A stretch of DNA of 64,000 bases from Streptomyces cathayae (GCF_029760955.1 NZ_CP121682.1:5828001-5892000); one strand, 5' to 3'. Shown: positions 34,640-43,607, counted from the first letter of the stretch. Numbers and translations: made by a program. Notes: generated by a model not told the origin, from the letters alone.

Positions 34640-35160
34640 TCGACGGACGTCCGGTGGCACGACGGCACGGCCCGGTACGAGGCGGGCCCGCTCGGCGAGG
34701 CCGGGGTGGGCCGACGCGCCGGACGCCCGCGGGGAGCGGCTGATCCGCACGGTCCGGGACGGGCCGGCCGACGTGCCCGAGGTGCGGTTCCTGTCCCTGT
34801 CCGGGGACGCTGCGCCGCGCGTCGGCGTGCTCTCCCTCGTCGTCGGCCGGCACAGCTCCCGCTCCGCCGCGGGCCCTGTCCGCCGAGTACGGCATCGGCG
34901 TGCGGGACGGGCTGTTCCGCGCCCACCCGCTGCCGCGTGCCCTGCTCGGCGGCGCCCCGCGGACCCCGGGCGAGTGCGGTGCCCCGGGGCCGCCCTCCGG
35001 CGAGAGGCCCTTCGACGCGATCCGGGTCAGCTTCGGGGCGGGCACCCCGGACGAACAGGTGGAGCGCCGTCCGCGCCGTCAGGGAACCCGTGCGGGACGG
35101 CGCCCGCGGTGGAGCTACCGCACGGTCGACGGCCGCTGCGTGCCGGACACGTCCGCCTGA
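34640..35160 (+). pseudogene. Degenerate remnant of a class V aminotransferase-like gene
   Basis: Frames shift repeatedly but family segments follow each other in order: DVRWHDGTARYEAG (34646 on), then PEVRFLSLSGDAAPRVGVLSLVV (34772 on), next frame ALSAEYGIGVRDGLFRAHPLPRALLGG, GERPFDAIRVSFGAGTPDEQVER (to 35064), then WSYRTVDGRCVPDT ending at 35160. Intact relatives are PLP-dependent enzymes with a C-terminal GIGVRDGLFCAHP motif. The N-terminal PLP half is missing, the middle has a deletion, and two to three frameshifts break it. The 154 bp before it (34487-34640) hold nothing I recognise. Confidence 0.7.
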
Positions 35161-35327
35161 GCCGGGCCGCCCGGGGCCCGCGGGCCGGAGGGCGGCGGAG
35201 GCGGGACCGGGCCGGCCGGGCTGTCGGAGAGTGCGAAACCGGTCGCGGCGACACCCGCCGGGATCAGCACGACGGCGGCCGGGGCCGCCGTCCGGCGGGT
35301 GAGGAGCACGGACCCGATGCCGCGCAC
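35115..35327 (-). CDS. Possible small membrane-anchored protein
   Basis: 70 codons from a GTG at 35327. A hydrophobic stretch (APAAVVLIPAGVAATGFAL) after MRGIGSVLLTRR looks like a signal anchor, followed by a Pro-rich tail. It lies between the decayed aminotransferase and an Lrp-type gene, with a shared overlap of 46 bp with the pseudogene end. The ribosome site is poor. It may be a remnant or a chance frame. Confidence 0.3.
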   Translation of the reverse strand: MRGIGSVLLTRRTAAPAAVVLIPAGVAATGFALSDSPAGPVPPPPPSGPRAPGGPAQADVSGTQRPSTVR

Positions 35328-35342
35328 CCGCCCGGACCGCGC

Positions 35343-35384
35343 GGATGAGCCGGAGACGAAGAGTTCTTCGCCTCCGGCTCATCC
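35343..35384. terminator. Hairpin between convergent units
   Basis: A 13-bp outer stem (GGATGAGCCGGAG, 35343-35355, with 35372-35384) encloses a 6-bp CGAAGA/TCTTCG stem. It ends the Lrp-type gene on the minus strand. Confidence 0.65.
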
Positions 35385-35400
35385 GGCCGCGGTGGCCGTC

Positions 35401-35682
35401 TCAGCTGTCCAGGCCGATCGCGAACGCGGCCTCCAGGTCGTGCTGCGAGTACGCGCGGAACGCCACGTGCGTGTCGGTCCCCTCCACGCCCGGGATCTTG
35501 CTGATCCGGCCCGGGATGACCTCCGCCAGGTCCTCGTGCTGCTTGACCCGCACCATGGCGATCAGGTCGTAGGTGCCGGTGACGGAGAAGACCTCGCTGA
35601 CGCTGTCCAGCGCGGCGATCTGCTCCGCGATCTCGGGGATCCGGTCCACGCTGGTCTTGATGAGGACGATCGCGGTGATCAC
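35401..35682 (-). CDS. Stand-alone Lrp/AsnC ligand-binding (RAM) domain protein
   Basis: 93 residues from the GTG at 35682, with GGGAGAG upstream. It is one alpha-beta sandwich: MITAIVLIKTSVDRIPEIAEQIA, VSEVFSVTGTYDLIAMVRVK, and the C-terminal GVEGTDTHVAFRAYS. There is no helix-turn-helix, so it cannot bind DNA alone; such SiaR-like proteins may sense amino acids or partner full Lrp proteins. Its start overlaps the stop of the rhomboid gene (GTGA), implying coupled translation. Confidence 0.88.
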   Translation of the reverse strand: MITAIVLIKTSVDRIPEIAEQIAALDSVSEVFSVTGTYDLIAMVRVKQHEDLAEVIPGRISKIPGVEGTDTHVAFRAYSQHDLEAAFAIGLDS

Positions 35683-36413
35683 GGCTGGTTCTCTCCCTCG
35701 GGGGCCGGAGCTGGGGCGGCTCTCACTGTAGTCGCCCCCTGGAAACGCGCCCACGCGCAGCAGAAGCCCAGCCCGAAGCCCACCAGGTGCGCCAGATACG
35801 CCACCCCGGGGCCGTCGGAGGCGGGCAGCGCCGCCAGCCACTGCAGCACCGCCCAGAACGGCAGCACGACCCACGCCGGGAAGCGCACCGGCAGGAAGAA
35901 CAGGAACGGCAGCAGACTGGTCACCCGTGCCCGGGGGAACAGGAAGAGAAACGCGCCGAGGACCGCCGAGATCGCTCCCGAGGCCCCCACCACGGACTGC
36001 TCGGAGTCCAGGTGGGCGGCGGCGTACCCGAGCAGGGCCAGGTAGCCGCAGCCGACGTAGAACAGGAGGAACTGCAGGCGGCCCATCCGCGCCTCGGCCA
36101 TCGTCCCGAAGACGTGGAGGAAGAGCATGTTGCCGAGCAGATGCACCCAGCCGCCGTGGACGAACAGGGCCGTGACGGGGGTGAGAGCGGCACCCGGGGA
36201 GCCTTCGAACAGTTCTGCGGGGATCACGCCCCAGTGGCGGAAGTAGCTCCGCTGCGCGGCCGGCAGCTCCTCCCCGGACCCGTACCCCGGATCGAGCCCC
36301 GAGGCCGGGCCCATGAGGAAGACCGCGCAGCACAGGACGATGAGGGAGTGGGTCACCGGTGCCGACGGGCGCCTCAGCGCTCTGGCGGCCGATGTCCCCC
36401 AGTCACGGATCAT
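35679..36413 (-). CDS. Rhomboid-family intramembrane serine protease
   Basis: About 244 residues from the ATG at 36413 (a GTG at 36419 is also possible). Six helices; HLLGNMLFLHVFG carries the conserved Asn, VGASGAISAVLGA the catalytic Ser, and the final helix AHLVGFGLGF the catalytic His. It cleaves single-pass membrane substrates in the bilayer; the substrate is unknown. It forms an operon with the Lrp-type gene, a pairing worth noting. No ribosome site is evident at either start. Confidence 0.9.
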   Translation of the reverse strand: MIRDWGTSAARALRRPSAPVTHSLIVLCCAVFLMGPASGLDPGYGSGEELPAAQRSYFRHWGVIPAELFEGSPGAALTPVTALFVHGGWVHLLGNMLFLHVFGTMAEARMGRLQFLLFYVGCGYLALLGYAAAHLDSEQSVVGASGAISAVLGAFLFLFPRARVTSLLPFLFFLPVRFPAWVVLPFWAVLQWLAALPASDGPGVAYLAHLVGFGLGFCCAWARFQGATTVRAAPAPAPEGENQP

Positions 36414-36570
36414 GGACACAGAGCATGACGTAAGGGGACGCAACCGTGCAGACCGCCTCGCCGCCGTGGACGGGCGGGCGGCGAGGACCCGCCAGGCCGT
36501 AGGGTTACGTGCCACACGCGCCGGGGTGCCCGGCGCGTCACGGACACTGGAAGAAAGGCGAAGAGCCACG

Positions 36571-36810
36571 ATGACGGTCCCTCAGCCGACTGCCTCGACG
36601 CGGTGGCGCTGCACCCTCTGCGGCAACCTCACCCGGTTCGACGTGACCCGCTCGTCCAAGGTCGTCGAGTACGTCCACCTCGACCTGGCGGGGGAGCCGA
36701 AGATCGAGGAGCGCGAGGTCCTCGGTGAGACGATCGAGTCGGTGCGGTGCCGCTGGTGCAACGCCGTGGACCAGGTGGAACTCGTCGACAGGCCGGGTGC
36801 CGGCTCCTGA
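36571..36810 (+). CDS. Small zinc-ribbon protein
   Basis: 79 residues from the ATG at 36571; GAAAGGCGAAG is about 12-18 nt upstream. It has one CxxC pair in each half, RWRCTLCGNLTRFDVTRS and VRCRWCNAVDQVEL, giving a four-cysteine zinc site. These proteins are strongly conserved in actinobacteria; function unknown. It is divergent from the rhomboid gene and 65 bp before the NYN-domain gene, probably in one transcript. Confidence 0.85.
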   Translation: MTVPQPTASTRWRCTLCGNLTRFDVTRSSKVVEYVHLDLAGEPKIEEREVLGETIESVRCRWCNAVDQVELVDRPGAGS

Positions 36811-36875
36811 GTGGAGCGGGCCCCGCTCGGAAGACCCCGTACGCGGGGTCGCGCACAGGCATTGGGGTGTGACGG

Positions 36876-38225
36876 ATGGTGGAGACCGCGGGCGGGGAGC
36901 CGGAGGACGGTGCCGCTGAGGTACTCGACCGTCCGCTGCCCGACGGCGTGCGCCGCCGGGTCGTCCAGATCGTCTCCGACGGCTTCGGCGGACTGACGGT
37001 CACCGAGCTGCCCGCCCAGCTCAGGCAGTACGCCCGGTTCACCCCGAGCCGGCGCGCCAAGTTCGCCGGCAACGCCATGGCCGCCGCGCTGGAGAGCGAA
37101 CCACTGTTCCGCCAGCGCATCGCGGAGCGGCTGAAAGAGGCCCAGCCAGAACTGTCCGGCGCCCTCGAGGCGGGCTCCCCGCCCCCGGCCGCCGACCCGC
37201 TGGACGTGGCGGCCGCGGCCTATGTCATGCGGCCGCCCGGCTGGGTGAAGCTGGTGACCGCCGCGGGCGAGGAGGCCCAGCGGGCCGACGCCGAGCGCGC
37301 CGACGAGGAGAACCGGGCCGAGGTGGAGCGGCTGCGCGCCGAACTCGCCCGGGCCCGTGAGCACGCCAGGTCCGAGACCGAGCGGCTGCGCGGAGACCTG
37401 GACTCGGCCAGGAAAGAAGCGGACTCCCTGCACCGCAAGCTGCGGTCCGCGCTCAGTGACGTCAAGCGCGGCGCGGCCGCGCTGCGCAAACTGCAGGGGG
37501 AGCTGGACGCCGTCCGCGCCGACGGGCAGGCACAGGTGTCCGCCACCGAGAGCGAGAGCCGGCGGCTCAAGGCGCGCCTCGGCGAGTCGGAGGCCGCCCT
37601 GGAGGCCGCCCGCCGGGCCGCCCGGGAGGGCCGCAGCGTCGAGGACATGCGGGTGCGGCTGCTCCTGGACACCGTGCTGGACGCCGCGCAGGGGCTCCGG
37701 CGCGAGCTCGCGCTGCCCCCCGTGTCCGTCCGGCCCGCCGAGACCGTGGACGCCGTCGAGCCGGGGCGCATGTCCCCCAAGGACATCGCGGCCCGGGCGC
37801 TGTCCGAGGACGACCCGGCCGTCCTCGACCAGCTGCTGGCGCTGCCACAGGCGCATCTCGTCGTCGACGGCTACAACGTCACCAAGACCGGCTATCCCCA
37901 GATGCCGCTGGAGAAGCAGCGCCTGCGGGTGCTCGGCCAGCTCGCCCAGCTCGCCGCCCAGACCGGCGCCGAGGTGACCTGCGTCTTCGACGGGGCCGAA
38001 CTGGCCGCTCCCGTCCTGCTGGCGCCGCCGCGCGGGGTGCGGGTGCTGTTCTCCAAGCCCGGCGTCACCGCGGACGAGCTGATCCGCCAGCTGGTCCGGG
38101 CCGAGCCGCCGGGGCGGCCGGTCATCGTCGTCTCCACCGACCGCGAGGTCGCCGACGGAGTCGCCCGCGCGGGCGCCCGCCCGGTCGCGTCGGCGGTCCT
38201 GCTGAAGCGCTTCTCCCGGGCGTAG
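36876..38225 (+). CDS. NYN-domain (YacP-like) putative RNA-binding/ribonuclease protein with coiled coil
   Basis: 449 residues from the ATG at 36876. Residues about 1-120 carry a conserved globular part (VVQIVSDGFGGLTVTELPAQLRQYARFTP), 125-260 form a Glu/Arg-rich coiled coil, and the C-terminal ~160 are a NYN/PIN-like nuclease fold with LVVDGYNVTKTGYPQM, TCVFDG and VVSTDREVADGV, whose acidic residues match the metal site. YacP relatives act on RNA; for this actinobacterial form only the domain is known. It follows the zinc-ribbon gene. Confidence 0.88.
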   Translation: MVETAGGEPEDGAAEVLDRPLPDGVRRRVVQIVSDGFGGLTVTELPAQLRQYARFTPSRRAKFAGNAMAAALESEPLFRQRIAERLKEAQPELSGALEAGSPPPAADPLDVAAAAYVMRPPGWVKLVTAAGEEAQRADAERADEENRAEVERLRAELARAREHARSETERLRGDLDSARKEADSLHRKLRSALSDVKRGAAALRKLQGELDAVRADGQAQVSATESESRRLKARLGESEAALEAARRAAREGRSVEDMRVRLLLDTVLDAAQGLRRELALPPVSVRPAETVDAVEPGRMSPKDIAARALSEDDPAVLDQLLALPQAHLVVDGYNVTKTGYPQMPLEKQRLRVLGQLAQLAAQTGAEVTCVFDGAELAAPVLLAPPRGVRVLFSKPGVTADELIRQLVRAEPPGRPVIVVSTDREVADGVARAGARPVASAVLLKRFSRA

Positions 38226-38416
38226 GGCACAGGGCGCGGGCCCGGTGGCGACGGAGGCGCGGTACGTCCCATCCGGAACGTAAGCCCCAACCGCAACGTA
38301 CCTGCCGATTGACCGAATTGGCTCGGTATTCACGCAACGTAGCGTCAGGCCGATATCACCGCACGTGAGTTGAAGGCAAAGAAACGTACTGTGACATAGA
38401 TTTCGTGCCCGAGGAT

Positions 38417-38446
38417 TTGAACTGATCACAAGAGAATCACTAGGGT
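38417..38446 (+). promoter_or_regulatory. Candidate promoter in the 329-bp gap before the first NlpC/P60 gene
   Basis: TTGAAC at 38417-38422 and TAGGGT at 38441-38446 with an 18-bp spacer fit the housekeeping-type pattern. The gap 38226-38554 contains no gene and no c-di-AMP (ydaO-type) riboswitch that I recognise, though such switches often precede streptomycete cell-wall hydrolases. Confidence 0.4.
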
Positions 38447-38554
38447 CAGGCCTCGAACCTCCGCTCGGGTGATCGTTCACATGGGGTGGCGACGGCGGAG
38501 GTCCCGCCCACCGGCGTGTCGGTAGGCGGCTGGAGGAAGAAGGAGCTCGCCTCC

Positions 38555-39658
38555 GTGGCGTCCCACCGTCGTCCCAAGCAGCCGAACCGGGCACGTGTCA
38601 CTGTGCTCACCACCGCTGCCGCAGCTGCCGTCGTCCTGAGTTCGCAGGCCGCCAACGCGGCTCCCAGCGAAAATCCGAGCAAGGGCGAGGTGAAGGCCAA
38701 GGTCGACAAGCTCTACCAGCAGGCGGAGCAGGCCACCGAGAAGTACAACGGGGCCAAGGAGAAGCAGGAGAAGCTCCAGAAGGAGATCTCCACCATCCAG
38801 GACAACGTCGCCAAGGGCCAGCAGGAGCTCAACGAGCTGCGCGACGGCCTCGGTTCGATGGCCAGCGCCCAGTACCGCAGCGGCGGCATCGACCCCGCGC
38901 TCCAGCTCTTCCTCTCCGCCGACCCGGACGACTACCTCGACAAGGCGTCCACCCTCGACCAGCTCAGCACCCAGCAGGTCGACGCGCTGAAGAAGATCCA
39001 GGAGAAGCAGCGCGAGCTCGCCCAGCAGCGCTCCGAGGCCTCCGGCAAGCTCAAGGACCTCGACTCCACCCGCACCGAACTGGGCAAGAAGAAGAAGGAA
39101 GTCCAGGGCAAGCTGGGCGCCGCGCAGAAGCTGCTCAACAGCCTGACCGCGGAGGAGAAGGCACAGCTCGCCGAGGAGGAGGCCCGCGCCACCCGCGCCA
39201 GCGAGCGGGAGGTCCTCAAGGCTTCCGGTTCGGGTTCCGGTTCCGGTTCCGACGCGGGCACCGCCGCCGGCACCGGCAGCTCCGCCCCGGTCTCCAACGG
39301 CTCCGGCCGCGCCGGCGCCGCTTTCGCCGCCGCCCAGAGCAAGCTCGGCACCCCTTACGTCTACGGCGCCACCGGCCCGTCCTCCTTCGACTGCTCGGGC
39401 CTCACCTCCTGGGCGTACGCCCAGGCCGGCGTCGGCCTCCCGCGCACCTCCGAGTCGCAGACCGGCGCGGGCACCAGGATCTACTCGGCCAGCCAGCTCC
39501 AGGTCGGCGACCTGGTCTTCTTCTTCAACGACCTGCACCACGTGGGTCTTTACGCGGGCAACGGCCAGATCATCCACGCCCCGCGCAGCGGCACCGTCGT
39601 CCGCTACGAGTCGATGAACACCATCGGCGGCCCGTTCATGTTCGGCGTCCGCGTCTAG
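38555..39658 (+). CDS. Secreted NlpC/P60 peptidoglycan hydrolase
   Basis: 367 residues using the GTG at 38555 (AGGAG 9 nt upstream). A signal peptide (VTVLTTAAAAAVVLSSQAANAA) precedes a long helical coiled coil, roughly residues 40-220, of PcsB/RipA type (LYQQAEQATEKYNGAKEKQEKL). A Gly/Ser linker with GSGSGSGS leads to an NlpC/P60 domain with catalytic Cys in FDCSGLTSW and His in DLHHVGLYAGNGQ. The coiled coil probably holds the enzyme in check or docks it to a divisome partner. The next gene is a paralog. Confidence 0.93.
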   Translation: MASHRRPKQPNRARVTVLTTAAAAAVVLSSQAANAAPSENPSKGEVKAKVDKLYQQAEQATEKYNGAKEKQEKLQKEISTIQDNVAKGQQELNELRDGLGSMASAQYRSGGIDPALQLFLSADPDDYLDKASTLDQLSTQQVDALKKIQEKQRELAQQRSEASGKLKDLDSTRTELGKKKKEVQGKLGAAQKLLNSLTAEEKAQLAEEEARATRASEREVLKASGSGSGSGSDAGTAAGTGSSAPVSNGSGRAGAAFAAAQSKLGTPYVYGATGPSSFDCSGLTSWAYAQAGVGLPRTSESQTGAGTRIYSASQLQVGDLVFFFNDLHHVGLYAGNGQIIHAPRSGTVVRYESMNTIGGPFMFGVRV

Positions 39659-39882
39659 GAGCGGCCCAAGACGCCTCGTCACTCCTGTCGGCCGCGGCAG
39701 GGGCGCGTGCCTCCGTTCGGGGGAATCGCGGCCCCGCCGTCCGACTCCACGCCCCGCCTGTGACCTGCGGTCAGAGGCGGGGCGTCACTGTGCGTGGTCA
39801 CCCGGGTCATTGGTCGGCCGCCCGCACCGGGGTTACTGTCTGCCGCGTTTCCCTGTCCGCCAGCGGAAGGAGCGCGGTCCCC

Positions 39883-40908
39883 GTGGGGTCCCATCGACGC
39901 CTTGCACCCTCCCCCGGTCTCGACCGGGGCACCACCGTCGCCGTAGGTCTCCTGTCCGCGGCGGCAGCCGCCCTGGGCACCGTACCGGCGACGGCCGTCC
40001 CGCACGACGATCCGACGGCCGACGTGGACCGCCTCTACGAGGAGGCCGAGCGGGCGACCGAGGCGTACCACCGGGCCGACTCCCGCGCGGGCACCCTGCG
40101 GGGGCGGATCAACACCGTCCAGGACGAGATCGCCCGGCAGCAGGAGCGTGTCAACACCCTGCGGGAAGCGCTCGGTTCGCTGGCCGGCGCGCAGTACCGC
40201 TCCGGCGGGCTCGACCCCTCCCTCACCCTGCTCCTCTCCGACGATCCGGAGGACTACCTCGAGCGGGCCTCGGTGCTCGACCGGCTCACCGCCCGCCAGG
40301 CCGGACGGCTGAAGGAACTCCAGAAGGCCGGGCGCTCCCTGGACCAGAACCGCGCGAAGGCGTCCGACGAGCTGAAAGAACTGGAGCGGAGCCGCAGGGC
40401 GGCCGCCGCCCACAAGAAGACCGTGAAGCGCAAACTCGCCGAGGCCCGGCGGCTGCTCGACGCGCTCCCCGAGGCCGAACGCGCCGCCTACGAGCGGGCT
40501 GCCCGATCCGGCGGATCCGGCCTCTTGGGACTGCCCGGCCCGGTCGGCGCCGCGGCTGCCTCCGGCCGCGCGGCCGCCGCGGTGGCCGCCGCCCACTCCG
40601 CCCTCGGCTCGCCCTACGTCTGGGGCGCCAACGGGCCCTCCGGCTTCGACTGCTCCGGTCTGATGCAATGGTCGTACGCGCAGGCCGGGGTGGCCCTGCC
40701 CCGCACCTCGCAGGCCCAGCGGCACGCCGGCCGGCAGGTCCCGCTCTCCCAGGCCCGGCCCGGCGACCTGGTGCTCTACCGGTCCGACGCCAGCCATGTC
40801 GGGATGTACGCGGGCAACGGTCAGGTGATCCACGCGCCCTACCCCGGTGCCCCCGTGCGCTACGACCCGGTCGGGATGATGCCGGTCTCGTCCGTCACCA
40901 GGGTCTGA
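39883..40908 (+). CDS. Secreted NlpC/P60 peptidoglycan hydrolase (second copy)
   Basis: 341 residues from the GTG at 39883 (AAGGAG about 10 nt upstream). It repeats the plan of the previous gene: signal peptide ending VPATA, coiled coil (VDRLYEEAERATEAYHRADS), linker, then NlpC/P60 with Cys in FDCSGLMQWSYAQAG and His in ASHVGMYAGNGQVIHAP. The tandem pair arose by duplication. In M. tuberculosis a homologous gene (Rv2190c) lies at this point. Confidence 0.92.
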   Translation: MGSHRRLAPSPGLDRGTTVAVGLLSAAAAALGTVPATAVPHDDPTADVDRLYEEAERATEAYHRADSRAGTLRGRINTVQDEIARQQERVNTLREALGSLAGAQYRSGGLDPSLTLLLSDDPEDYLERASVLDRLTARQAGRLKELQKAGRSLDQNRAKASDELKELERSRRAAAAHKKTVKRKLAEARRLLDALPEAERAAYERAARSGGSGLLGLPGPVGAAAASGRAAAAVAAAHSALGSPYVWGANGPSGFDCSGLMQWSYAQAGVALPRTSQAQRHAGRQVPLSQARPGDLVLYRSDASHVGMYAGNGQVIHAPYPGAPVRYDPVGMMPVSSVTRV

Positions 40909-40941
40909 CCGGAGCTGCCCGGCGCCCGTACCCTCACAAGG

Positions 40942-42132
40942 GTGGCTGGTCGAAGGCGGGTGTCGGGTGCGCCGGTGACGGCGCTGTGTCTGCTGCTCGT
41001 CTCCCTGGTCGGCTGCGGAGGCCGGCCGGCCGTCGACGGCGCCCACGCCGAGGTGCAGGCACTGCTCGACCGGCGGGCCGGGGCCGTCCTCGGCCACGAC
41101 GCCGCCGCCTACGCCCGTACCGGCACCCGGGCCGGGTACGACAGCCTGCGTGAGGTGCCGCTGGCCGACTGGACCTACCGCGTGACCGCGGTGCGCCGCA
41201 CGGGGGACAGCGCCACCGTCGACGCCGACCTCGGCTACCGCGTCGCGGGCTACGACCGGGCCCCGGTCACCACCGCCCGCACCCTGCGCCTGACCCGGCA
41301 CGACGACGGCCGGTGGTCCGTCGACTCCGACCGGCCCGCCGGGAAGACCGGCCGGCAGCTCTGGGACCAGGGCGCGGTGCGTGCCGTGCACGGGGAACGG
41401 AGCCTGGTGCTCGGTGTGGGGCAGCCCGACGGGAAACTGCGCGACTACGCCGAACTGGCCGACCGCGCGGTGCCGTCGGTGTCGGACGCGTGGGGCCCGC
41501 GCTGGGAGCGGCGCGTCGTGGTCCTGGTCCCGGGCTCCCTGGAGGAGATGGCGGGGCTGCTGGGTTCGCCCGCCTCCTCCTACCGGGGGATCGCGGCCGT
41601 CACCACCGGCGAGACCGGCGCCGGCGCCACGTCACCCGCGGACCGGGTCATCGTCAACCCGGACGCCTTCGGAGTGCTCGGCGACTCGGGCCGGCAGGTC
41701 GTGGTCACCCACGAGACCGCCCACGTCGCCACCCGCGCCCACACCACCGCCTCGACCCCGCTGTGGCTGTCCGAGGGCTTCGCCGACTGGGTCGGCTACC
41801 GGGACGGCGACCGCCTCCCGGCCGACGCGGCACCGGAACTCGCCCGTGCGGTGAGGTACGGGGAGGTCCCCTCCGGGCTGCCGGACGACGGCGACTTCGG
41901 CTTCTCCGGCGACACCGACGGCCTCGCCCGCGCCTACGAGAGCGGCTGGATGGCCTGCCGCCTCATCGCGGAGCGCTGGGGCGAGGAACGCCTCGGCGCG
42001 TTCTACCGTGCCGTGGGCGCGCACGCGCGGCGGGACGGCGCGGTCGAGGACGCGATGCACCGGGTCCTCGGCACCACACCGGAGGCCTTCACCGTCGCCT
42101 GGCAGGACTACCTGCGCGAGCAACTCCACTGA
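40942..42132 (+). CDS. Lipoprotein with gluzincin-type metallopeptidase motif
   Basis: 396 residues from the GTG at 40942. The lipobox LLLVSLVGCGG predicts an outer-face lipoprotein. The first ~170 residues form an NTF2-like region (VQALLDRRAGAVLGHDAAAYART), then HETAHVATRAH with the zinc histidines and, 19 residues on, WLSEGFADWVGYR with the third (Glu) ligand. TACCCT ends 7 nt before the GTG, so the mRNA may be leaderless. Substrate unknown; proximity to wall hydrolases suggests an envelope role. Its stop lies in a duplicated segment. Confidence 0.85.
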   Translation: MAGRRRVSGAPVTALCLLLVSLVGCGGRPAVDGAHAEVQALLDRRAGAVLGHDAAAYARTGTRAGYDSLREVPLADWTYRVTAVRRTGDSATVDADLGYRVAGYDRAPVTTARTLRLTRHDDGRWSVDSDRPAGKTGRQLWDQGAVRAVHGERSLVLGVGQPDGKLRDYAELADRAVPSVSDAWGPRWERRVVVLVPGSLEEMAGLLGSPASSYRGIAAVTTGETGAGATSPADRVIVNPDAFGVLGDSGRQVVVTHETAHVATRAHTTASTPLWLSEGFADWVGYRDGDRLPADAAPELARAVRYGEVPSGLPDDGDFGFSGDTDGLARAYESGWMACRLIAERWGEERLGAFYRAVGAHARRDGAVEDAMHRVLGTTPEAFTVAWQDYLREQLH

Positions 42133-42313
42133 CCCGGCCGGGGCGTTCGCCGCACCGGGAGACTGCACCGGAGTCGGGAGGAGACCGGTCGGGAAGAGAT
42201 CGGTCGGGAGGGGCCGGTCGGGAGGGGACCCGCCGTGGGGCACCGGTCAGGGGGAGACCCGTCGGGAGGGGTCGGTCAGGTGACCCGGCCGGGGCGTTCG
42301 CCGCACCGGGAGA
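42130..42313. repeat. 151-bp tandem-like duplication with short G-rich repeats
   Basis: A 33-bp segment starting TGACCCGGCCGGGGCGTTCG occurs exactly at 42130-42162 and again at 42281-42313. Around them CGGTCGGGAGGGG-like units recur about every 15-17 bp from 42165 to 42380. No gene lies in 42133-42368. Confidence 0.85.
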
Positions 42314-42368
42314 CCGGGCCGGAGTCGGGAGGAGAGCCGTCGGGAGGGGAGCCGTCGGGAGGGAACGG

Positions 42369-43607
42369 TCAGGAGGAGACCGGTGCTTTCGTGGGGCTTC
42401 GGGGGTGGTCTGCGAGGTCCGCGGGCGGGAGCGACCGGGGGACCGTCGCGCGCCACAGGGTGCGGGCGGCGAGGAGGGTGGCGGCCACCAGCAGGCCGTT
42501 GCGGAGGAACAGCAGGGCGATGCCGAGCGGGTCACTGGCCACGACGTGCGCGAACCACAGCGGGAACTCCAGCACCGTCACGAACGACGCGACCAGCACC
42601 AGGGCCACCGGCAGCCGCATCCGGCTCCCGCGGTGGCACAGGCAGACCGCGGCGAGCCCGACCAGCCACACCATGTACTGCGGGCTGATCACCCGGCTGG
42701 TGGTGGTGAACATCAGCACGGCCACGAACGCGGCGTCGGCGAGGGTGTGCGGCTCGAAGCGGGTGGCCAGCAGCCGCCACAGCACCAGCCAGGCCAGGGC
42801 CGCCCCGGTCAGCACCATGGCGCCCGTGCTCACCCAGGTCACGTACGGGCCGAGGAACTCCACCGAGCCGTAGTTGAGCAGCACCCGGCCGTCCCAGCCG
42901 TAGTGCCGGGCGACATGGAAGACCAGCGCGCCCAGCGACTCCACCTCCGTGCCCCGGTCGCGCTGAAAGTCCAGGAAGGCGAACGCGCCCGGCATGGACA
43001 CCGCGAACGCGCCCGCCACCGCGACACCGGTCACCGCCGCCGACACCCACGCGGAACGCCGGCGGACACCGAGCAGCAGCATCGCCGGCCACACCTTCAG
43101 CAACGCGCCGAAGGCCGCCAGCACCCCCAGCAGCCGGGGACGCCGGGCGCCGGCCAGCAGCGCGGCCACCGCCACCGCGGTCACCATCACGTCGTAGCGG
43201 GCGTACACCGTCGGCCCGAGCAGCGGCACGCCCGCCACCCACACCCAGGCGCCGCGACGGCTCAGACCCGGCCGGCCGCCCGCGTACAGCAGCAGTGCCA
43301 GGGTGGCCAGGTCGGCGAGGAGCACCAGGACGAAAAACGCCGTGGCGTACTCCAAAAACGGCAGTAAGCCGGGGGAGAGGATCGCCAGCGCCGCCGCGGG
43401 CGGGTACTGCCAGGTCACGTCGTCCAGCGGGAACGTTCCGGTGCGCAGGACCTCGTACCAGCCCCGGTAGATCCCGGACACGTCGCTGGTGACGTCCGGG
43501 CCGGGGAAGACGACCACCTTCAGGACCCACAGCAGCAGGACGGTCCTCGTCAGCCCCCAGAGCGCGAGCAGCCGAGCCGGGGACCCGCGCGAGCCCATCG
43601 TGTCCAC
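42369..43607 (-). CDS. GT87-type polytopic mannosyltransferase homologue
   Basis: 412 residues, chosen from the GTG at 43607 with AGGA about 8 nt upstream; other frame-compatible starts lie at 43646 and 43598. It has about ten membrane helices and the signatures GLTRTVLLLWVLK, VTWQYPPAAALAILSPGL and GALLKVWPAMLLLG of the DUF2029 family. Members use polyprenyl-phosphate-mannose to add alpha-(1-2) mannose (mycobacterial Rv2181). It is divergent from the pimB'-like gene. Acceptor unknown. Confidence 0.85.
   Translation of the reverse strand: MDTMGSRGSPARLLALWGLTRTVLLLWVLKVVVFPGPDVTSDVSGIYRGWYEVLRTGTFPLDDVTWQYPPAAALAILSPGLLPFLEYATAFFVLVLLADLATLALLLYAGGRPGLSRRGAWVWVAGVPLLGPTVYARYDVMVTAVAVAALLAGARRPRLLGVLAAFGALLKVWPAMLLLGVRRRSAWVSAAVTGVAVAGAFAVSMPGAFAFLDFQRDRGTEVESLGALVFHVARHYGWDGRVLLNYGSVEFLGPYVTWVSTGAMVLTGAALAWLVLWRLLATRFEPHTLADAAFVAVLMFTTTSRVISPQYMVWLVGLAAVCLCHRGSRMRLPVALVLVASFVTVLEFPLWFAHVVASDPLGIALLFLRNGLLVAATLLAARTLWRATVPRSLPPADLADHPRSPTKAPVSS

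Noticed and set aside
33247..35382. A 711-codon minus-strand frame opposite trpD
   Set aside because: It runs antisense to trpD and across a pseudogene; no motifs.
38226..38554. c-di-AMP (ydaO) riboswitch before the NlpC/P60 gene
   Set aside because: The characteristic conserved blocks were not visible; only a plausible promoter is present.
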